Shown here piece after piece: positions 50,420-60,509 of a DNA stretch of 64,000 nt; position 1 is the first letter of the stretch; the number at the start of each line of letters is the position of its first letter. A model generated the notes under the pieces. That model did no database searches. It was given only the letters and a program-made list of their open reading frames with translations, and was not told the origin of the DNA. Where the stretch lies: NCBI RefSeq assembly GCF_023546765.1, contig NZ_CP097484.1, positions 5,886,001-5,950,000 on the forward strand, in the 5' to 3' direction. The stretch is from Methylobacterium tardum (GTDB taxonomy: Bacteria; Pseudomonadota; Alphaproteobacteria; Rhizobiales; Beijerinckiaceae). Position numbers and translations under genes: made by a program.

Positions 50420-50895
50420 AGGCGCTCTCCCTTGCTGGCGGGCGCGGTCTGACCGGCGGCCTGATGGATCGCGGTGCGGATGCGCGGGTAGGTGCCGCAG
50501 CGGCAGATGTTGCCGCTCATCGTGTCGCCGATGTCTTGGTCGGTGGGCTTGGGCGTGTCCTTCAGGAGGGCGGCGGCCTGCATGATCTGGCCGCACTGGC
50601 AGAAGCCGCACTGCGAGACGTTCTGGTCGCGCCACGCCACCTGCACGGGGTGGTTGCCGTCCGGCGACAGCCCCTCGATGGTGACGACCTCCTGGCCCTC
50701 GGCCGCCGAGACCGGCGTGATGCAGGCGCGGGTCGCCGCGCCGCCGAGATGGATGGTGCAGGCGCCGCAGAGCGAGACGCCGCAGCCGAACTTGGTGCCG
50801 GTGAGCCCGAGCTCGTCCCGCAGGTACCACAGCAGCGGCATGTCGGGGTCGCCGTCGAAGCTGCGCGCAGCCCCGTTCACGGTGAGTTTGATCAT
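50416..50895 (-). CDS. (2Fe-2S)-binding subunit of molybdenum hydroxylase (IorA-like)
   Basis: 159 residues with two 2Fe-2S clusters. Plant-type site [14 protein letters not shown] at about 38-51; second site [14 protein letters not shown] and [12 protein letters not shown] in the helical C-terminal domain. It passes electrons from the molybdenum subunit encoded immediately downstream (4-base overlap). N-terminus [20 protein letters not shown] is standard. It lacks its own signal peptide, as expected if it is carried out with the Tat-tagged partner. The upstream 450 bases contain its promoter. Confidence 0.93.
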
Positions 50896-51348
50896 CGTTG
50901 CGTCCTGTCTGGCGGCGCCGGAGCGGCGATCAGTCGGGTCCGAGCCGGGCCTGGGGCCGATGCCGGCTTCGCCGGCTCACGCGTGCCGATGCGGGGAAGA
51001 TCGCCGGGCAAACGCTCAAGCTCAGAATAATAAATATTCTAAAGCAGGCCCCGTCTCGGGTGCAACGCACGGACGGGACCGGTCATCCTCGCTTGGTTGC
51101 GCTCAGGTCATGCCGCGTGCGGCGGCGCACATGATGTGCGTGGCCGTGGGAACAGCTGGAGGTTGTGTCCACTCGGCCGGCGCGGCTCGTCGGGCCGTGC
51201 CATTGAGTGTTGCAGGATCAACCTGCCGATCACAGGCCCGGATCCCATCCTGAGTCAGGAGCGATTTGGTGGCGCCGCCGGCCCCCCGCCAGAGTTGCCT
51301 CGCGGCCAGCGACAACGGTGCCGAACAGCCGGCGCGCGAGCCCGGCGC
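50896..51348 (-). other. Intergenic region upstream of the IorA-like gene
   Basis: About 450 bases without a secure gene. The striking part is an AT-rich patch at about 51021-51044 inside GC-rich DNA; it contains the inverted repeat AGAATA / TATTCT (51024-51029 and 51035-51040), a candidate operator or promoter for the molybdenum hydroxylase genes. Confidence 0.5.
51024..51040. promoter_or_regulatory. AT-rich palindrome, possible operator
   Basis: AGAATA-ATAAA-TATTCT, a perfect 6-bp inverted repeat with a 5-base centre, about 130 bases upstream of the IorA-like start. Such short AT-rich palindromes in GC-rich genomes are often regulator sites or promoter elements; no regulator gene is adjacent. 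Confidence 0.35.
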
Positions 51349-51684
51349 TCACCCGTCGAAGATCGTGTCGTCCACGATCAGAAGGTTACGCCCGTTCTTC
51401 GGCATGGGAAAACCGTAGCCTCTCCCGGGCCTGTCGAACACCAAGATGCTCGCCTTGTGATAGGCGCTGGCATAAAGCGCGATGCCGATTTTCTGGAGCG
51501 TGAGGTGGAGCGCTTGGAAGGCGTCCACGCCAGCGCCGAAGCTCTCTTCCGGAGTGGTCGGCCATCCGATCGTATAGCGGCAGATCCACATCCCGTCCGC
51601 GTCTTCAGGCGCGTGCATCGTAATCTTGCACGCTTTGGGCTCGTGTCCGTCCTCCATCGAGAGAGATCGCTCCGCGATCACCAT
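51349..51684 (-). CDS. DUF6968 family protein
   Basis: 111 residues with the DUF6968 pattern: MVIAERSLSMEDG, ITMHAPEDADGMWICRYTIGWP, GVDAFQALHLTLQKIGIALYASAYHK and GYGFPMPKN with an acidic end. Small cytosolic proteins of unknown function, common in Methylobacterium and relatives. The frame runs upstream into kup only through sequence without a start, so ATG 51684 is used. Single gene between the molybdenum hydroxylase operon and kup. Confidence 0.82.
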   Translation of the reverse strand: MVIAERSLSMEDGHEPKACKITMHAPEDADGMWICRYTIGWPTTPEESFGAGVDAFQALHLTLQKIGIALYASAYHKASILVFDRPGRGYGFPMPKNGRNLLIVDDTIFDG

Positions 51685-51890
51685 GGTTCGACCTCGAGAA
51701 GTCGCAAGGACTCGTTCGGCCGGCCTCGCAGACTTTTCTATGTGTAGCTCCGCCTCATGCGCGGAAACTGGATGTCTATTCGGCAAAAATGGCTCGGAAA
51801 ATTGTATGGCTGTGTAAATCTTGGCGGCGGAAGCGCAGCATTCGTCTGAAATGTTGATCGGGTTTATCGTGTGTCGGCGAGGCCGACCGC

Positions 51891-53900
51891 CTACACGGTC
51901 ACCTGCGTCCCGACCTCCACCACACGCCCGGTCGGAATCTGGAAGAAGTCCGTCGCATCGTTGGCGTTCTTGGCCAGCGTGATGAAGATCCGGTCCTGCC
52001 AGAGCGGCATGCCCGAATGGGCGGCCGGCCGGATCGAGCGGCGCGACAGGAAGAACGACGTCGCCATGATGTCGAACTTGAAGCCCTGGCGGCGCAGCAG
52101 CACCAGGGTCTTCGGGATGTTCGGCGTCTCCATGTAGCCGAACTTCATCACGACCTTGAAGAAATGCGGGCCCACCGGCTCGATGCGCACCTTGTCGGCC
52201 TCGTTGGAGCGGGGCGTGTCCACCGTCTCGACGGTGAGGATCACGTTCTTCTCGTGCAGCACCTTGTTGTGCTTGAGGTTGTGCAGGAGAGCCGCCGGGG
52301 CGATCTCGGGGTCGCTCGTCAGAAACACCGCGGTGCCGCGGACATGGTGCGGCGGGCTCTTCTCCAGCATGCCGACCAGCTCCACGAGCGGCACATCGGT
52401 CTTGCGGGTCTTGTTGAACAGGATCGTGACGCCGCGCACCCAGGTCCACATCAGGATGATGAGGCCGCCGGCGAGCAGCAGCGGCACGTAGCCGCCCTCC
52501 ACCACCTTGATCAGGTTGGAGAGCAGGAACAGGAATTCGAGGATGATGAAGGGCAGCATCACGGCGGCCGCCGCCACCGGCGACCAGCCCCACATCCGCC
52601 AGATGACCAGGAAGGTCATGGAGGCGGTGAGCAGCATCGTGCCGGTCACCGCGATGCCGTAGGCCGAGGCGAGCGACGAGGAAGTCTTGAACAGCACCGC
52701 CAGCAGCACGACGCCGATCATCAGCAACCCGTTGATCTGAGGCAGGTAGATCTGGCCGGCATGCGACTCGGAGGTGTGGCGGATCTCCAGCCGTGGCAGC
52801 AGGCCGAGCTGGATCGCCTGCCGAGAGAGCGAGAACGCCCCGGTGATCACCGCTTGGCTCGCCACCACGGTCGCCAGCGTCGCCAGCACCACCATCGGCA
52901 GCAGGCCCCAGGCCGGGACCAGCTGGAAGAACGGATCGGCGGTATCGGGCTTCTCCAACACCAGGGCCGCCTGCCCGAGATAGTTGAGCGCGAGTGCCGG
53001 GAAGACGAGGCAGACCCAGGCGACCTGGATCGGCTTGCGGCCGAAATGCCCGAGATCGGCGAACAGGGCCTCGGCGCCCGTCACCGCCAGGAACACCGCG
53101 CCGAGCGCCACCAGCGCCCCGCTGCCGTGGCCGAGCAGGTAATGCACCGCGTACCAGGGGTTGATCGCCCGGAAGACCTCCGGGTGCAGGCCGATATGCG
53201 GCAGCGCCGCGAGCGCCATGGCGACGAACCACACGACGGTCATGGGCCCGAAGAAGGCCGCGACCTTGGCGGTGCCACGGTTCTGCACGAGGAACAGGGC
53301 GACGATGATCGTCACGGTGATCGGCAGCACGTAATCGTTCAGGGCCGGGGTGACCAGCTTCAGCCCCTCCACGGCCGAGAGGACCGAGATCGCCGGGGTG
53401 ATCACCGCGTCGCCGTAGAACAGCGAGGCGCCGAGCAGCCCCAGCATGAACACGATGCGCGAGCCGCCGAGCGCTTTCCGAGCCAGCGCCATCAGCGAGA
53501 GGATGCCACCCTCGCCGTTGTTGTCCATGCGCAGCAGGATCGCGACGTATTTCACCGTCACGATCATGAACAGCGCCCAGAGGATCAGCGAGACGGTGCC
53601 GATCACCTCCTCGGGCAGCAGGATGCCGTCGGTGCGGGCCGGGACCAGCGCCTCGCGGAACGCGTAGAGCGGGCTCGTGCCGATATCGCCGTAGACGACG
53701 CCCACGGAGCCGACCAGCAGCGTCCAGAAGCCGGCATGGCCGTGGCGCGTCTCGGCCTTCTCGGGGGCATCGAGCGTGCCGGAGGTGGCCGGCCCCTGGA
53801 TGGAACCCTCGCCCTCGGCCGCCGGGGCGGCCTCGCGCGGGGCGTCGGGCGCCGCGGGCGCGGGCTGGGCTGCTACGCCGGGTGCGAAGGTTTGGCTCAT
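51891..53900 (-). CDS. kup: KUP family potassium transporter
   Basis: 669 residues with 12 predicted membrane helices and a cytosolic C-terminal domain. N-terminus: a 45-residue Ala/Pro/Glu-rich extension, then [24 protein letters not shown], the signature start of Kup proteins, followed by [15 protein letters not shown]. It imports K+ in symport with H+, important at low pH or low K+. The region 53901-54131 is its promoter; repeat A copy 3 lies further upstream towards ispG. Confidence 0.95.
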   Translation of the reverse strand: MSQTFAPGVAAQPAPAAPDAPREAAPAAEGEGSIQGPATSGTLDAPEKAETRHGHAGFWTLLVGSVGVVYGDIGTSPLYAFREALVPARTDGILLPEEVIGTVSLILWALFMIVTVKYVAILLRMDNNGEGGILSLMALARKALGGSRIVFMLGLLGASLFYGDAVITPAISVLSAVEGLKLVTPALNDYVLPITVTIIVALFLVQNRGTAKVAAFFGPMTVVWFVAMALAALPHIGLHPEVFRAINPWYAVHYLLGHGSGALVALGAVFLAVTGAEALFADLGHFGRKPIQVAWVCLVFPALALNYLGQAALVLEKPDTADPFFQLVPAWGLLPMVVLATLATVVASQAVITGAFSLSRQAIQLGLLPRLEIRHTSESHAGQIYLPQINGLLMIGVVLLAVLFKTSSSLASAYGIAVTGTMLLTASMTFLVIWRMWGWSPVAAAAVMLPFIILEFLFLLSNLIKVVEGGYVPLLLAGGLIILMWTWVRGVTILFNKTRKTDVPLVELVGMLEKSPPHHVRGTAVFLTSDPEIAPAALLHNLKHNKVLHEKNVILTVETVDTPRSNEADKVRIEPVGPHFFKVVMKFGYMETPNIPKTLVLLRRQGFKFDIMATSFFLSRRSIRPAAHSGMPLWQDRIFITLAKNANDATDFFQIPTGRVVEVGTQVTV

Positions 53901-54131
53901 GCGGATGTCGGAAGCTTGGGCGTGGCCGGCGCTTCGCGGTTCGGCTCAGGGGCCAGTCGGGGCCGGGCAGAAAACGCGAAGACTCCGCCGAACCGCGCGG
54001 GCCGGCCACCGGGCCGACCTTTCACGGGATCGTGCCGCGTTGCTACCACGGTCGCGTGCAGGCGGAAACCGTGTGCAGATGCGAAGAGCGCGGAGCTGGG
54101 TCTCGGCGCGTCAGGCCCAGACCTGGCCGCC
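53901..54131 (-). other. Promoter region of kup
   Basis: About 230 bases between the kup start and repeat A copy 3; no gene seen, no hairpin with T-run. It presumably holds the kup promoter. Confidence 0.4.
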
Positions 54132-54274
54132 CCGTCATCCCGGGGCCGCGCAGTGGAGCCCGGGATCCAGAGCCACCGACGCGCTCAGACTTTGCACCAC
54201 CAGCGGTTCTGGATTGCCCGCCTCCGGCGTGCCCTCCGGGTCCGGGCTCGCCTGCGGCGCCCCGGAATGACGGT
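54132..54274. repeat. Dispersed inverted repeat, family A, copy 3
   Basis: About 143 bases: CCGTCATCCCGGGGCCGCGC with GGAGCCCGGGATCCAGAG on one side, GGTTCTGGATTGCCCGCC, GGGCTCGCCTGCGGCGCCCC and GGAATGACGG on the other. Very close to copy 2 at 36252, in the same orientation. It lies 45 bases after the end of ispG and may act as its terminator. Confidence 0.85.
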
Positions 54275-54319
54275 GCGGGAGACTGATCCTCCGGTCGAAG
54301 GAGACCCGCTCCGTGCCTC

Positions 54320-55645
54320 TTACTCGGCGGCGGTGCGCGTCCCGCCCTGGCCGAATCGGCGCTCGATGTAGTCGATGACGATCGTCTCGAAGTCCTTGGC
54401 CAGCGTCGGGCCGCGGAGCGTCATCGCCTTCTTGCCGTCGATGAAGACCGGCGCGGTCGGGGTCTCGCCGGTGCCGGGCAGCGAGATGCCGATGTCGGCG
54501 TGCTTCGATTCGCCCGGGCCGTTCACGATGCAGCCCATCACGGCGACGTTCAGCCCCTCCACGCCCGGATAGGTCTTCTTCCACTCCGGCATGGAGGTGA
54601 CGATCCAGTTCTGGATGTCGCGGGCGAGCTCCTGGAAGGTCGCCGAGGTCGTGCGGCCGCAGCCCGGGCAGGCCGCCACCATCGGCACGAAGGTGCGGAA
54701 CCCCATCGTCTGCAGGAGTTCCTGGCTGGCCTTCACCTCGACGGAGCGGTCGCCGCCCGGCTCGGGGGTCAGCGAGTAGCGGATCGTGTCGCCGATACCC
54801 TCTTGGAGGAGCACGCCGATGGCGGCCGAGGCGGCGACCAGGCCCTTCGAGCCCATGCCGGCCTCGGTCAGGCCGAGATGGATCGCGTAGTTCGAGCGGC
54901 GCGCCACCTCGCGGTAGACGGCGATCAGGTCCTGCACCGCCGAGACCTTGGCCGAGAGGATGATCTTGTTCTGCGGCAGGCCGAGTTCCACGGCCCGGTC
55001 GGCCGAGCTGATCGCCGAGCGGACCATCGCCTCGCGCATCACCGCGCGGGCATCGATCGGCCGCGGCGCCTTGGCGTTCTCGTCCATCAGGTGGGTGAGC
55101 AGCTCGCCGTCGAGGGAGCCCCAATTGGCGCCGATCCGCACGGTCTTGTTGTGCTTGATCGCCTGCTCGATGATCGCGGAGAACTGGGTGTCCTTCTTGT
55201 CCTTGAAGCCGACGTTACCCGGGTTGATCCGGTACTTGGCCAGCGCCTCGGCGCAGGCCGGATGGTCGGCGAGCAGCTTGTGGCCGATGTAGTGGAAGTC
55301 GCCGACCAGCGGCACGTTGACGCCGATCCGGTCGAGGCGCTCGCGGATCTTCGGCACGGCGGCCGCCGCCTCGTCGCGGTCGACGGTGATGCGCACCAGC
55401 TCCGAGCCGACGCGGGCCAGCTGCGCGACCTGGGCCACCGTGGCGTCGATATCGGCCGTGTCGGTGTTGGTCATCGACTGGACGACGATCGGTGCGCCGC
55501 CGCCGACCGTGACCGCGCCGGCGCCCTCGCCGACCGTAACGCCGACCGTGCGGTGGCGCGGGGCGGGGCCTGCGATCTCCGGTCCGCCGCCGGCCAGCGG
55601 GTTCTCGGCGGGGATTTCGGAACGGGTGGCTTCCATGACTTCCAT
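54320..55645 (-). CDS. ispG: 4-hydroxy-3-methylbut-2-en-1-yl diphosphate synthase (flavodoxin)
   Basis: 441 residues. Penultimate step of the MEP isoprenoid pathway. Visible: [20 protein letters not shown], the GKAVKEL-like barrel segments ([28 protein letters not shown]), and the 4Fe-4S ligands in [10 protein letters not shown] and [15 protein letters not shown] 55645 gives [13 protein letters not shown] 55636 is also possible. The N-terminus is about 40 residues longer than the E. coli enzyme, typical of this group. It is followed by repeat A copy 3. Confidence 0.97.
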   Translation of the reverse strand: MEVMEATRSEIPAENPLAGGGPEIAGPAPRHRTVGVTVGEGAGAVTVGGGAPIVVQSMTNTDTADIDATVAQVAQLARVGSELVRITVDRDEAAAAVPKIRERLDRIGVNVPLVGDFHYIGHKLLADHPACAEALAKYRINPGNVGFKDKKDTQFSAIIEQAIKHNKTVRIGANWGSLDGELLTHLMDENAKAPRPIDARAVMREAMVRSAISSADRAVELGLPQNKIILSAKVSAVQDLIAVYREVARRSNYAIHLGLTEAGMGSKGLVAASAAIGVLLQEGIGDTIRYSLTPEPGGDRSVEVKASQELLQTMGFRTFVPMVAACPGCGRTTSATFQELARDIQNWIVTSMPEWKKTYPGVEGLNVAVMGCIVNGPGESKHADIGISLPGTGETPTAPVFIDGKKAMTLRGPTLAKDFETIVIDYIERRFGQGGTRTAAE

Positions 55646-55998
55646 CGTGGACCTTCGCGTGCGCGTCTCGCGGGCCGTGGGAGCCCTGAGGGGCTGCCGG
55701 ACCGGCCCGGGGACGCGCCTCGCCGGGACTTCGGGGCTGCCTTGGGTTAGCTGCGGACGACCCGGCGCCGCGTCAAGCCGGCGCCGCGCAGGACAGCATC
55801 GCGCATGACAGCATCGCCGCTGTCATGTCGTATCCGGGCGCGGATGTCGAGTTTGCTCGGCACGCCGCCGGGTTTTCGTCGGCGTCTGTTGCCGATTCGC
55901 GCGGGGCCCGTCCGGGTCGCGCTTCGGGCCGCAACCCTGATGCGCGGTTGATGCTGCAGCGCAGCATCCCATCTTCGGTCCTGTTCGAGGAGGCCATC

Positions 55999-57125
55999 AT
56001 GAGCGAGCATTCCGGCGAAGCTGCGCCGCAGAACCCCGCGACGGCCATGCCCGAGGCTCCGGTCTCGGACGCGATTGAGGCCGTGTCCGCGCAGCCGACC
56101 GGTCAGGTTCTGGCCGGGCCTCGGGCCGAGAAGCCGGTCTCCCTGGCGCTGCAGGGCGGGGGCGCGCACGGCGCGTTCACCTGGGGCGTGCTCGACGCCC
56201 TGATCGAGGACGGACGCCTTGCCTTCGAGGCGGTGACGGGGGCGAGCGCGGGAGCGATGAACGCCGTCGTCCTGGTGGATGGCTGGCTCAAGGGCGGCCC
56301 GGACGGCGCCCGCGGCGGGCTGGAGCGATTCTGGCGCGAGGTCAGCCTCGACGGCGATCTCGGGCCGGCCCAGCGCAATGTCGTCAGCGGCCTGTTCAGC
56401 CTGTGGAAGGGCAATCCGGTGGCCGAGTTCTGGGCCAAGATGCTGTCGCCCAGCCCCTACGTGTCGAACCCGCTCAACATCAACCCGCTGCGCAAGGCGC
56501 TCGCCGAGCAGGTCGATTTCGACCGCCTGCGCGCGGCCGACACGGCGGGCCTGTTCGTCTCCGCCACCAATGTCTGGACCGGCAAGCTCGCGGTGTTCGA
56601 GCGCGAGCGCCTGACCGTCGACCACCTGATGGCGTCGGCCTGCCTGCCCACGGTCTTCCAGGCGGTGGAGATCGACGGCGTGCCGTACTGGGATGGCGGC
56701 TATCTCGGCAATCCCCCCTCTATCCGCTCCATCGCGGCGCCCGGACGCGCGACATCCTCCTCGTGCAGATCAATCCCGTGGAGCGGCGTGAGACGCCGCG
56801 CACCGAGAGCGAGATCCGCGACCGGCTCAACGAGATCACCTTCAATGCCAACCTGATGCGGGAATTGCGGGCCATCGATTTCCTCGACGGGCTGATCGAG
56901 GAGGGGACCCTGGGCCAGGGGCAGTACCGCCGGGTCTTGGTCCACCGCATCGATGGCACCGACGCCCTGGAGGCGTACAACGCGGCGTCCAAGCTCGACG
57001 CGCGGTGGACCGTGTTCAAGCGCCTGCGCGACAAGGGCCGGACCGCCGCGCAGGCCTGGCTCGCCGAGAATTACGAGCGGGTCGGCCGGGACTGCACCGT
57101 CGATCTGCAGCAGGCGTATCAGTAA
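55999..57125 (+). CDS. Patatin-like phospholipase (frameshifted in this sequence)
   Basis: Lipid acyl hydrolase with a Ser-Asp dyad. First frame: a 45-residue Ala/Pro-rich start, then LALQGGGAHGAFTWGVLDAL (oxyanion Gly loop, G53-G55), Ser83 in GASAGAMN, Asp232 in DGGYLGNPP. Second frame: LYPLHRGARTRDILLVQINPVERR to the end. One C is missing in the six-C run at 56713-56718; restored, 375 residues. The in-frame ATG at 55825 gives a long atypical N-terminus, so ATG 55999 (after GAGGAGG) is chosen. Similar proteins in Rhizobiales are linked to PHA or membrane lipid turnover. Confidence 0.87.
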
Positions 57126-57358
57126 AACCGCATATCTCAGAGTTTCTGAGTGATTGATGTGATTAAAGATGTTTGCGTTAAAGATCTGAAACGTAAGATG
57201 ACTGGTTGAAAATCTTATTTCATGCGCATTGATCCCGCTATCTCTGCTTCTCTGAAGAACGTTTTTGCGCTGATGGCTTGATTTTTACAGCGATCGTCTA
57301 CCTGATCCGCGCGAAATGGCTGCCCCGACGGGCTCCATCGTGAGAGCAGGGGCGATTC
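57126..57358 (+). other. AT-rich intergenic region with hairpin
   Basis: About 230 bases, far less GC-rich than anything else here, between the patatin gene and the chemoreceptor gene. A perfect 6-bp hairpin (57136-57141 / 57145-57150, loop GTT) just after the patatin stop may end its transcription. The rest probably contains the chemoreceptor promoter. Confidence 0.5.
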
Positions 57359-59050
57359 ATGGGCGTTCGACTGGCCGATCTCAAAATCAGTGGGAAGATC
57401 GCGCTGACGATGGTCGTCATGCTGGCGATCACGGTCGGCGTCTCGGTGATTTCCCTCCGGAATGTCGGCCAGATCGAGGAAGCGGAGGCCTGGACCGTTC
57501 ACACCCATGAAGTCCTGTCCGAGATCGGCCGGATGACCACCGCGATGATCGACCGGGAAACCGGGTTGCGCGGCTACCTGATCTCCGCCGATCCCCGCTT
57601 CCTTGAGCCCGAGGCGGCAGGCCGGACGACCTTCGCGGCGGCCTGGGAGGCGGCGCGGGGTCTGACGGCGGGCAACGCGTCGCAGCAGGCGAGGCTCGCG
57701 GACTTGAAGGTGCTGGCCGAGGAGTGGAGCCGCACCGTCGCGGATCGCGAGATCGCCTTGATGAAGGATCCGTCGACCCGGGACGAGGCGCGGCGCATCG
57801 AGAGTTCGGGGACCGGCAAGGCGGCGATGGACGGTCTGCGCGCGAAGGCGGCCGAGCTGACCAAGACCGAGCAGGATCTCCTCAAGATCCGCGCCGCGGG
57901 CTCGACGGCGGCCATCGCGTCGTCGCGCACCGCCAACCTCGCCGGTCTCGGATTGATGGTGTGCGCGGCCCTCGCCGGGCTGGCGCTCCTGCAGGTGAGC
58001 ATCGCCCGTCCGATCCACGCGATCACGGGGACGATGACCCGGCTGGCGGCGGACGAGCTTTCGGTGGCGGTCCCGGGCGTCGGGCGCGGCGACGAGATCG
58101 GCGCGATGGCCGATGCCGTGCAGGTCTTCCGCGACGGGCTCGCCCGGGCCAAGGTCCTGGAGTCGAAGGCGGCGGAGGCGCGGGACGCGCTGGACGCCCA
58201 GCGCAAGGCGGCGATGCACGAGATGGCTGACGGCTTCGAGGCAGCGGTCGGCGGCGTCGTGCGCGCCGTCTCCGCGGCCGCAACCGAGCTGCAATCCACC
58301 GCCGAGACCATGAGCGTGGCCGCGACCGAGACCGCACGGCAATCGACCGCCGTGGCCTCGGCGGCCGAACAGGCGGCCTCGAACGTCAACACGGTGGCGG
58401 TGGCGGCCGAGGAACTCGGCGCCACGGTCGCGGAGATCGGCCGGCAGGTGCAGAACTCGGCGGACTTCGCCGATGCGGCCGTCGCGGAGGCGGGAAAGTC
58501 CGCCGACCTCATGCAGACGCTGCGCGCGGGCGCCGCCCGGATCGGCGACGTGGTCGGCCTGATCTCGGGCATTGCGGCGCAGACCAACCTGCTGGCGCTC
58601 AATGCCACGATCGAGGCCGCGCGCGCCGGCGAGGCGGGCCGCGGCTTCGCGGTGGTGGCGAGCGAGGTCAAGGAACTCGCGGGCCAGACAGCCAGAGCCA
58701 CCGAGGAGGTCGCCAAGCAGATCGGAGAGATCCAGTCTTGGACCGGAGATGCGTCGGACGCGATCGCGGTCGTGGTCGGCCGCATCAGCGAGATCAGCGG
58801 GCAGGCCGGCGGGATCGCCGCGGCGGTCGAGCAGCAGGGCTCGGCGACCCAGGAGATCGTCCGGAATGTCGGGCAGGCGGCGCTCGGGACCGGAGAGGTC
58901 ACGACCAGCATCGCGGGCGTGGCCCGCGCGGCCGAAGGCGCCGGCGCGGCCGCGACGCAGGTCCTGGACTCGGCCTCGGGCCTCTCGACCCAGGCCCGGA
59001 AGCTCGACGCGGCGATGCGCCAGTTCCTCGACTCGATCCGGGCGGCCTGA
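57359..59050 (+). CDS. Methyl-accepting chemotaxis protein with CHASE3-like sensor
   Basis: 563 residues. TM1 (about 14-34) and TM2 (about 186-206) frame a periplasmic four-helix sensor of the CHASE3 type ([24 protein letters not shown]). A HAMP domain follows (about 207-260), then the cytosolic signalling hairpin with [20 protein letters not shown] and [21 protein letters not shown], the most conserved MCP block, contacting CheA/CheW. No chemotaxis operon is near. It ends without a recognisable CheR-docking pentapeptide. Ligand unknown. Confidence 0.92.
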   Translation: MGVRLADLKISGKIALTMVVMLAITVGVSVISLRNVGQIEEAEAWTVHTHEVLSEIGRMTTAMIDRETGLRGYLISADPRFLEPEAAGRTTFAAAWEAARGLTAGNASQQARLADLKVLAEEWSRTVADREIALMKDPSTRDEARRIESSGTGKAAMDGLRAKAAELTKTEQDLLKIRAAGSTAAIASSRTANLAGLGLMVCAALAGLALLQVSIARPIHAITGTMTRLAADELSVAVPGVGRGDEIGAMADAVQVFRDGLARAKVLESKAAEARDALDAQRKAAMHEMADGFEAAVGGVVRAVSAAATELQSTAETMSVAATETARQSTAVASAAEQAASNVNTVAVAAEELGATVAEIGRQVQNSADFADAAVAEAGKSADLMQTLRAGAARIGDVVGLISGIAAQTNLLALNATIEAARAGEAGRGFAVVASEVKELAGQTARATEEVAKQIGEIQSWTGDASDAIAVVVGRISEISGQAGGIAAAVEQQGSATQEIVRNVGQAALGTGEVTTSIAGVARAAEGAGAAATQVLDSASGLSTQARKLDAAMRQFLDSIRAA

Positions 59051-59169
59051 GGCGTGGCCGACGGCTGCGACGAATCGACCCCGTCTCGTGACGAAACCCC
59101 GCGCGGCATGGCACGTTCGGGCACCTGCCATCGGGCGCGCGGACGCCCGCTCGGAACGAGGCTGCCGTC

Positions 59170-59724
59170 ATGACATTGCTGCGCCGGGAAGCCCTGATCC
59201 TGATCGGCGCCGGGCTCGCCGGCGGCGCGCATGCGGCCGATGGGCCGCGGGCGACCGATTTCGGTTTCGACACGCCGGAGGGCGGCCCGATGCCCCTCTC
59301 GGCCTATGCCGGCCGCCCGATCCTCGTGGTCAACACCGCCACGGCCTGCGGCTATGCCGGGCAGCTCGCCGGCCTTCAGACGCTGTGGACCCGCTTCCGC
59401 GACCGGGGCCTTACGGTCATCGGGGTGCCCTCGCCGGATTTCGGCAACCAGGAGCCCCTGGACGGGCCGGCCATCGCGGAGGCCGCCCGGAAGAACCACG
59501 GCGTCACCTTCCCGTTGACCGCCAAGACCCGCGTGCGGATGCCGGGCGCCCACCCGTTCTATCGTTGGGCCGCGGCCGAGCGCCCGGCCGAGACGCCCCG
59601 CTGGAACTTCCACAAGTACCTGATCGCCCGCGACGGCACCCTCGCGGCTGCCTTCGCCACGCAGGTCGAGCCCACCGATCCGCGCGTGATCTCGGGGATC
59701 GCCGCCACCCTCGATCAGGCCTGA
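59170..59724 (+). CDS. Exported glutathione peroxidase-like protein
   Basis: 184 residues. Signal peptide MTLLRREALILIGAGLAGGA (cleavage AHA/AD), so the enzyme acts in the periplasm, which is unusual for the family. The thioredoxin-like GPx core has the catalytic Cys in VNTATACGYAGQLAGLQTL, FGNQEP in the second region and WNFHKYLIARDG at the end, the WNF motif that carries the catalytic Trp/Asn. Cys rather than selenocysteine. It probably reduces peroxides with a thioredoxin-like donor. It lies 56 bases before the ECF sigma factor gene. Confidence 0.9.
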   Translation: MTLLRREALILIGAGLAGGAHAADGPRATDFGFDTPEGGPMPLSAYAGRPILVVNTATACGYAGQLAGLQTLWTRFRDRGLTVIGVPSPDFGNQEPLDGPAIAEAARKNHGVTFPLTAKTRVRMPGAHPFYRWAAAERPAETPRWNFHKYLIARDGTLAAAFATQVEPTDPRVISGIAATLDQA

Positions 59725-59780
59725 GCAACGCGACGCGCGGGCGGAGGGATTAAACGGCCGCGCGTCCGCGTTCACACCCT

Positions 59781-60416
59781 ATGGCATCGGATAAGAACAA
59801 GCGTCCCGACCTTCTCGATCTGCTCGTGCCGCTGCGGCGCTACGCGCGGTCGCTCACCCGCGACACGCTGCGGGCCGACGACCTGGTGCACGACACCCTG
59901 GTCCGCGCCCTGGAGATGCAGGGCTCGCTGCGCCCGAACACGAACCTGCGCACCTGGATGATGACGGTGCTGCACAACGCCTTCATCGACGAGCAGCGCC
60001 GCAAGCAGGTCGAGGCGCGCCACGCCGACACGCTGGTCCGGATGGCCGACGACATGGCGCCGCCGGCCCAGGAGGGCCGGGTCCGACTCGCCCAGATCCG
60101 CCAGGCCTTCCTCACCCTGCCCGAGGAGCAGCGCGCCGCCCTGCACCTCGTGACCCTGGAGGGCATGGCCTATGCCGACGCAGCCGCCGTGCTCGGCATC
60201 CCGATCGGCACGCTGATGTCCCGCCTCGGCCGCGGCCGGGCGGCGTTGCGGGCCTTCGAGGAGGGCGCGCGGACCGAACGGGCCGCCGATCAGGCGGAGT
60301 CTGGCCGATCCCCCGAGACACGGCGCGGGCCACCGTCGGCGCTGCGGCTCGTCGTGTCGGACGAGCCGCAGCGCCACTCGGTTTGGCCGCTCCGGCGCGC
60401 CGTCGGTGAGGCTTGA
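59781..60416 (+). CDS. RNA polymerase ECF-family sigma factor
   Basis: 211 residues. Region 2 with ARSLTRDTLRADDLVHDTLVRALEM and TNLRTWMMTVLHNAFIDEQRRK; region 4 with LPEEQRAALHLVTLEGMAYADAAAVLGIPIGTLMSRLGRGR. The last 40 residues (after AFEEGART) are an extra tail. Neither PhyR nor NepR is adjacent, so this is a separate ECF system rather than the EcfG general stress factor. It shares an operon with the anti-sigma gene about 95 bases downstream and lies behind an exported glutathione peroxidase. Confidence 0.92.
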   Translation: MASDKNKRPDLLDLLVPLRRYARSLTRDTLRADDLVHDTLVRALEMQGSLRPNTNLRTWMMTVLHNAFIDEQRRKQVEARHADTLVRMADDMAPPAQEGRVRLAQIRQAFLTLPEEQRAALHLVTLEGMAYADAAAVLGIPIGTLMSRLGRGRAALRAFEEGARTERAADQAESGRSPETRRGPPSALRLVVSDEPQRHSVWPLRRAVGEA

Positions 60417-60509
60417 GGATGGACCGGCACCGCGCGCGGTGCCGGCAGGATAGGACGATTGCGACCGGCGGATCGCCCTCCGGGCTACGCTGGATTCGAG
60501 GACTTCACG

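Noticed and set aside
55825..55998. Upstream extension of the patatin gene from ATG 55825
   Set aside because: Runs through promoter-like sequence, gives an atypical N-terminus, and a good Shine-Dalgarno sequence precedes ATG 55999.
59781..60416. ECF sigma factor as EcfG of the general stress response
   Set aside because: No NepR or PhyR gene is adjacent; a membrane anti-sigma factor follows instead.
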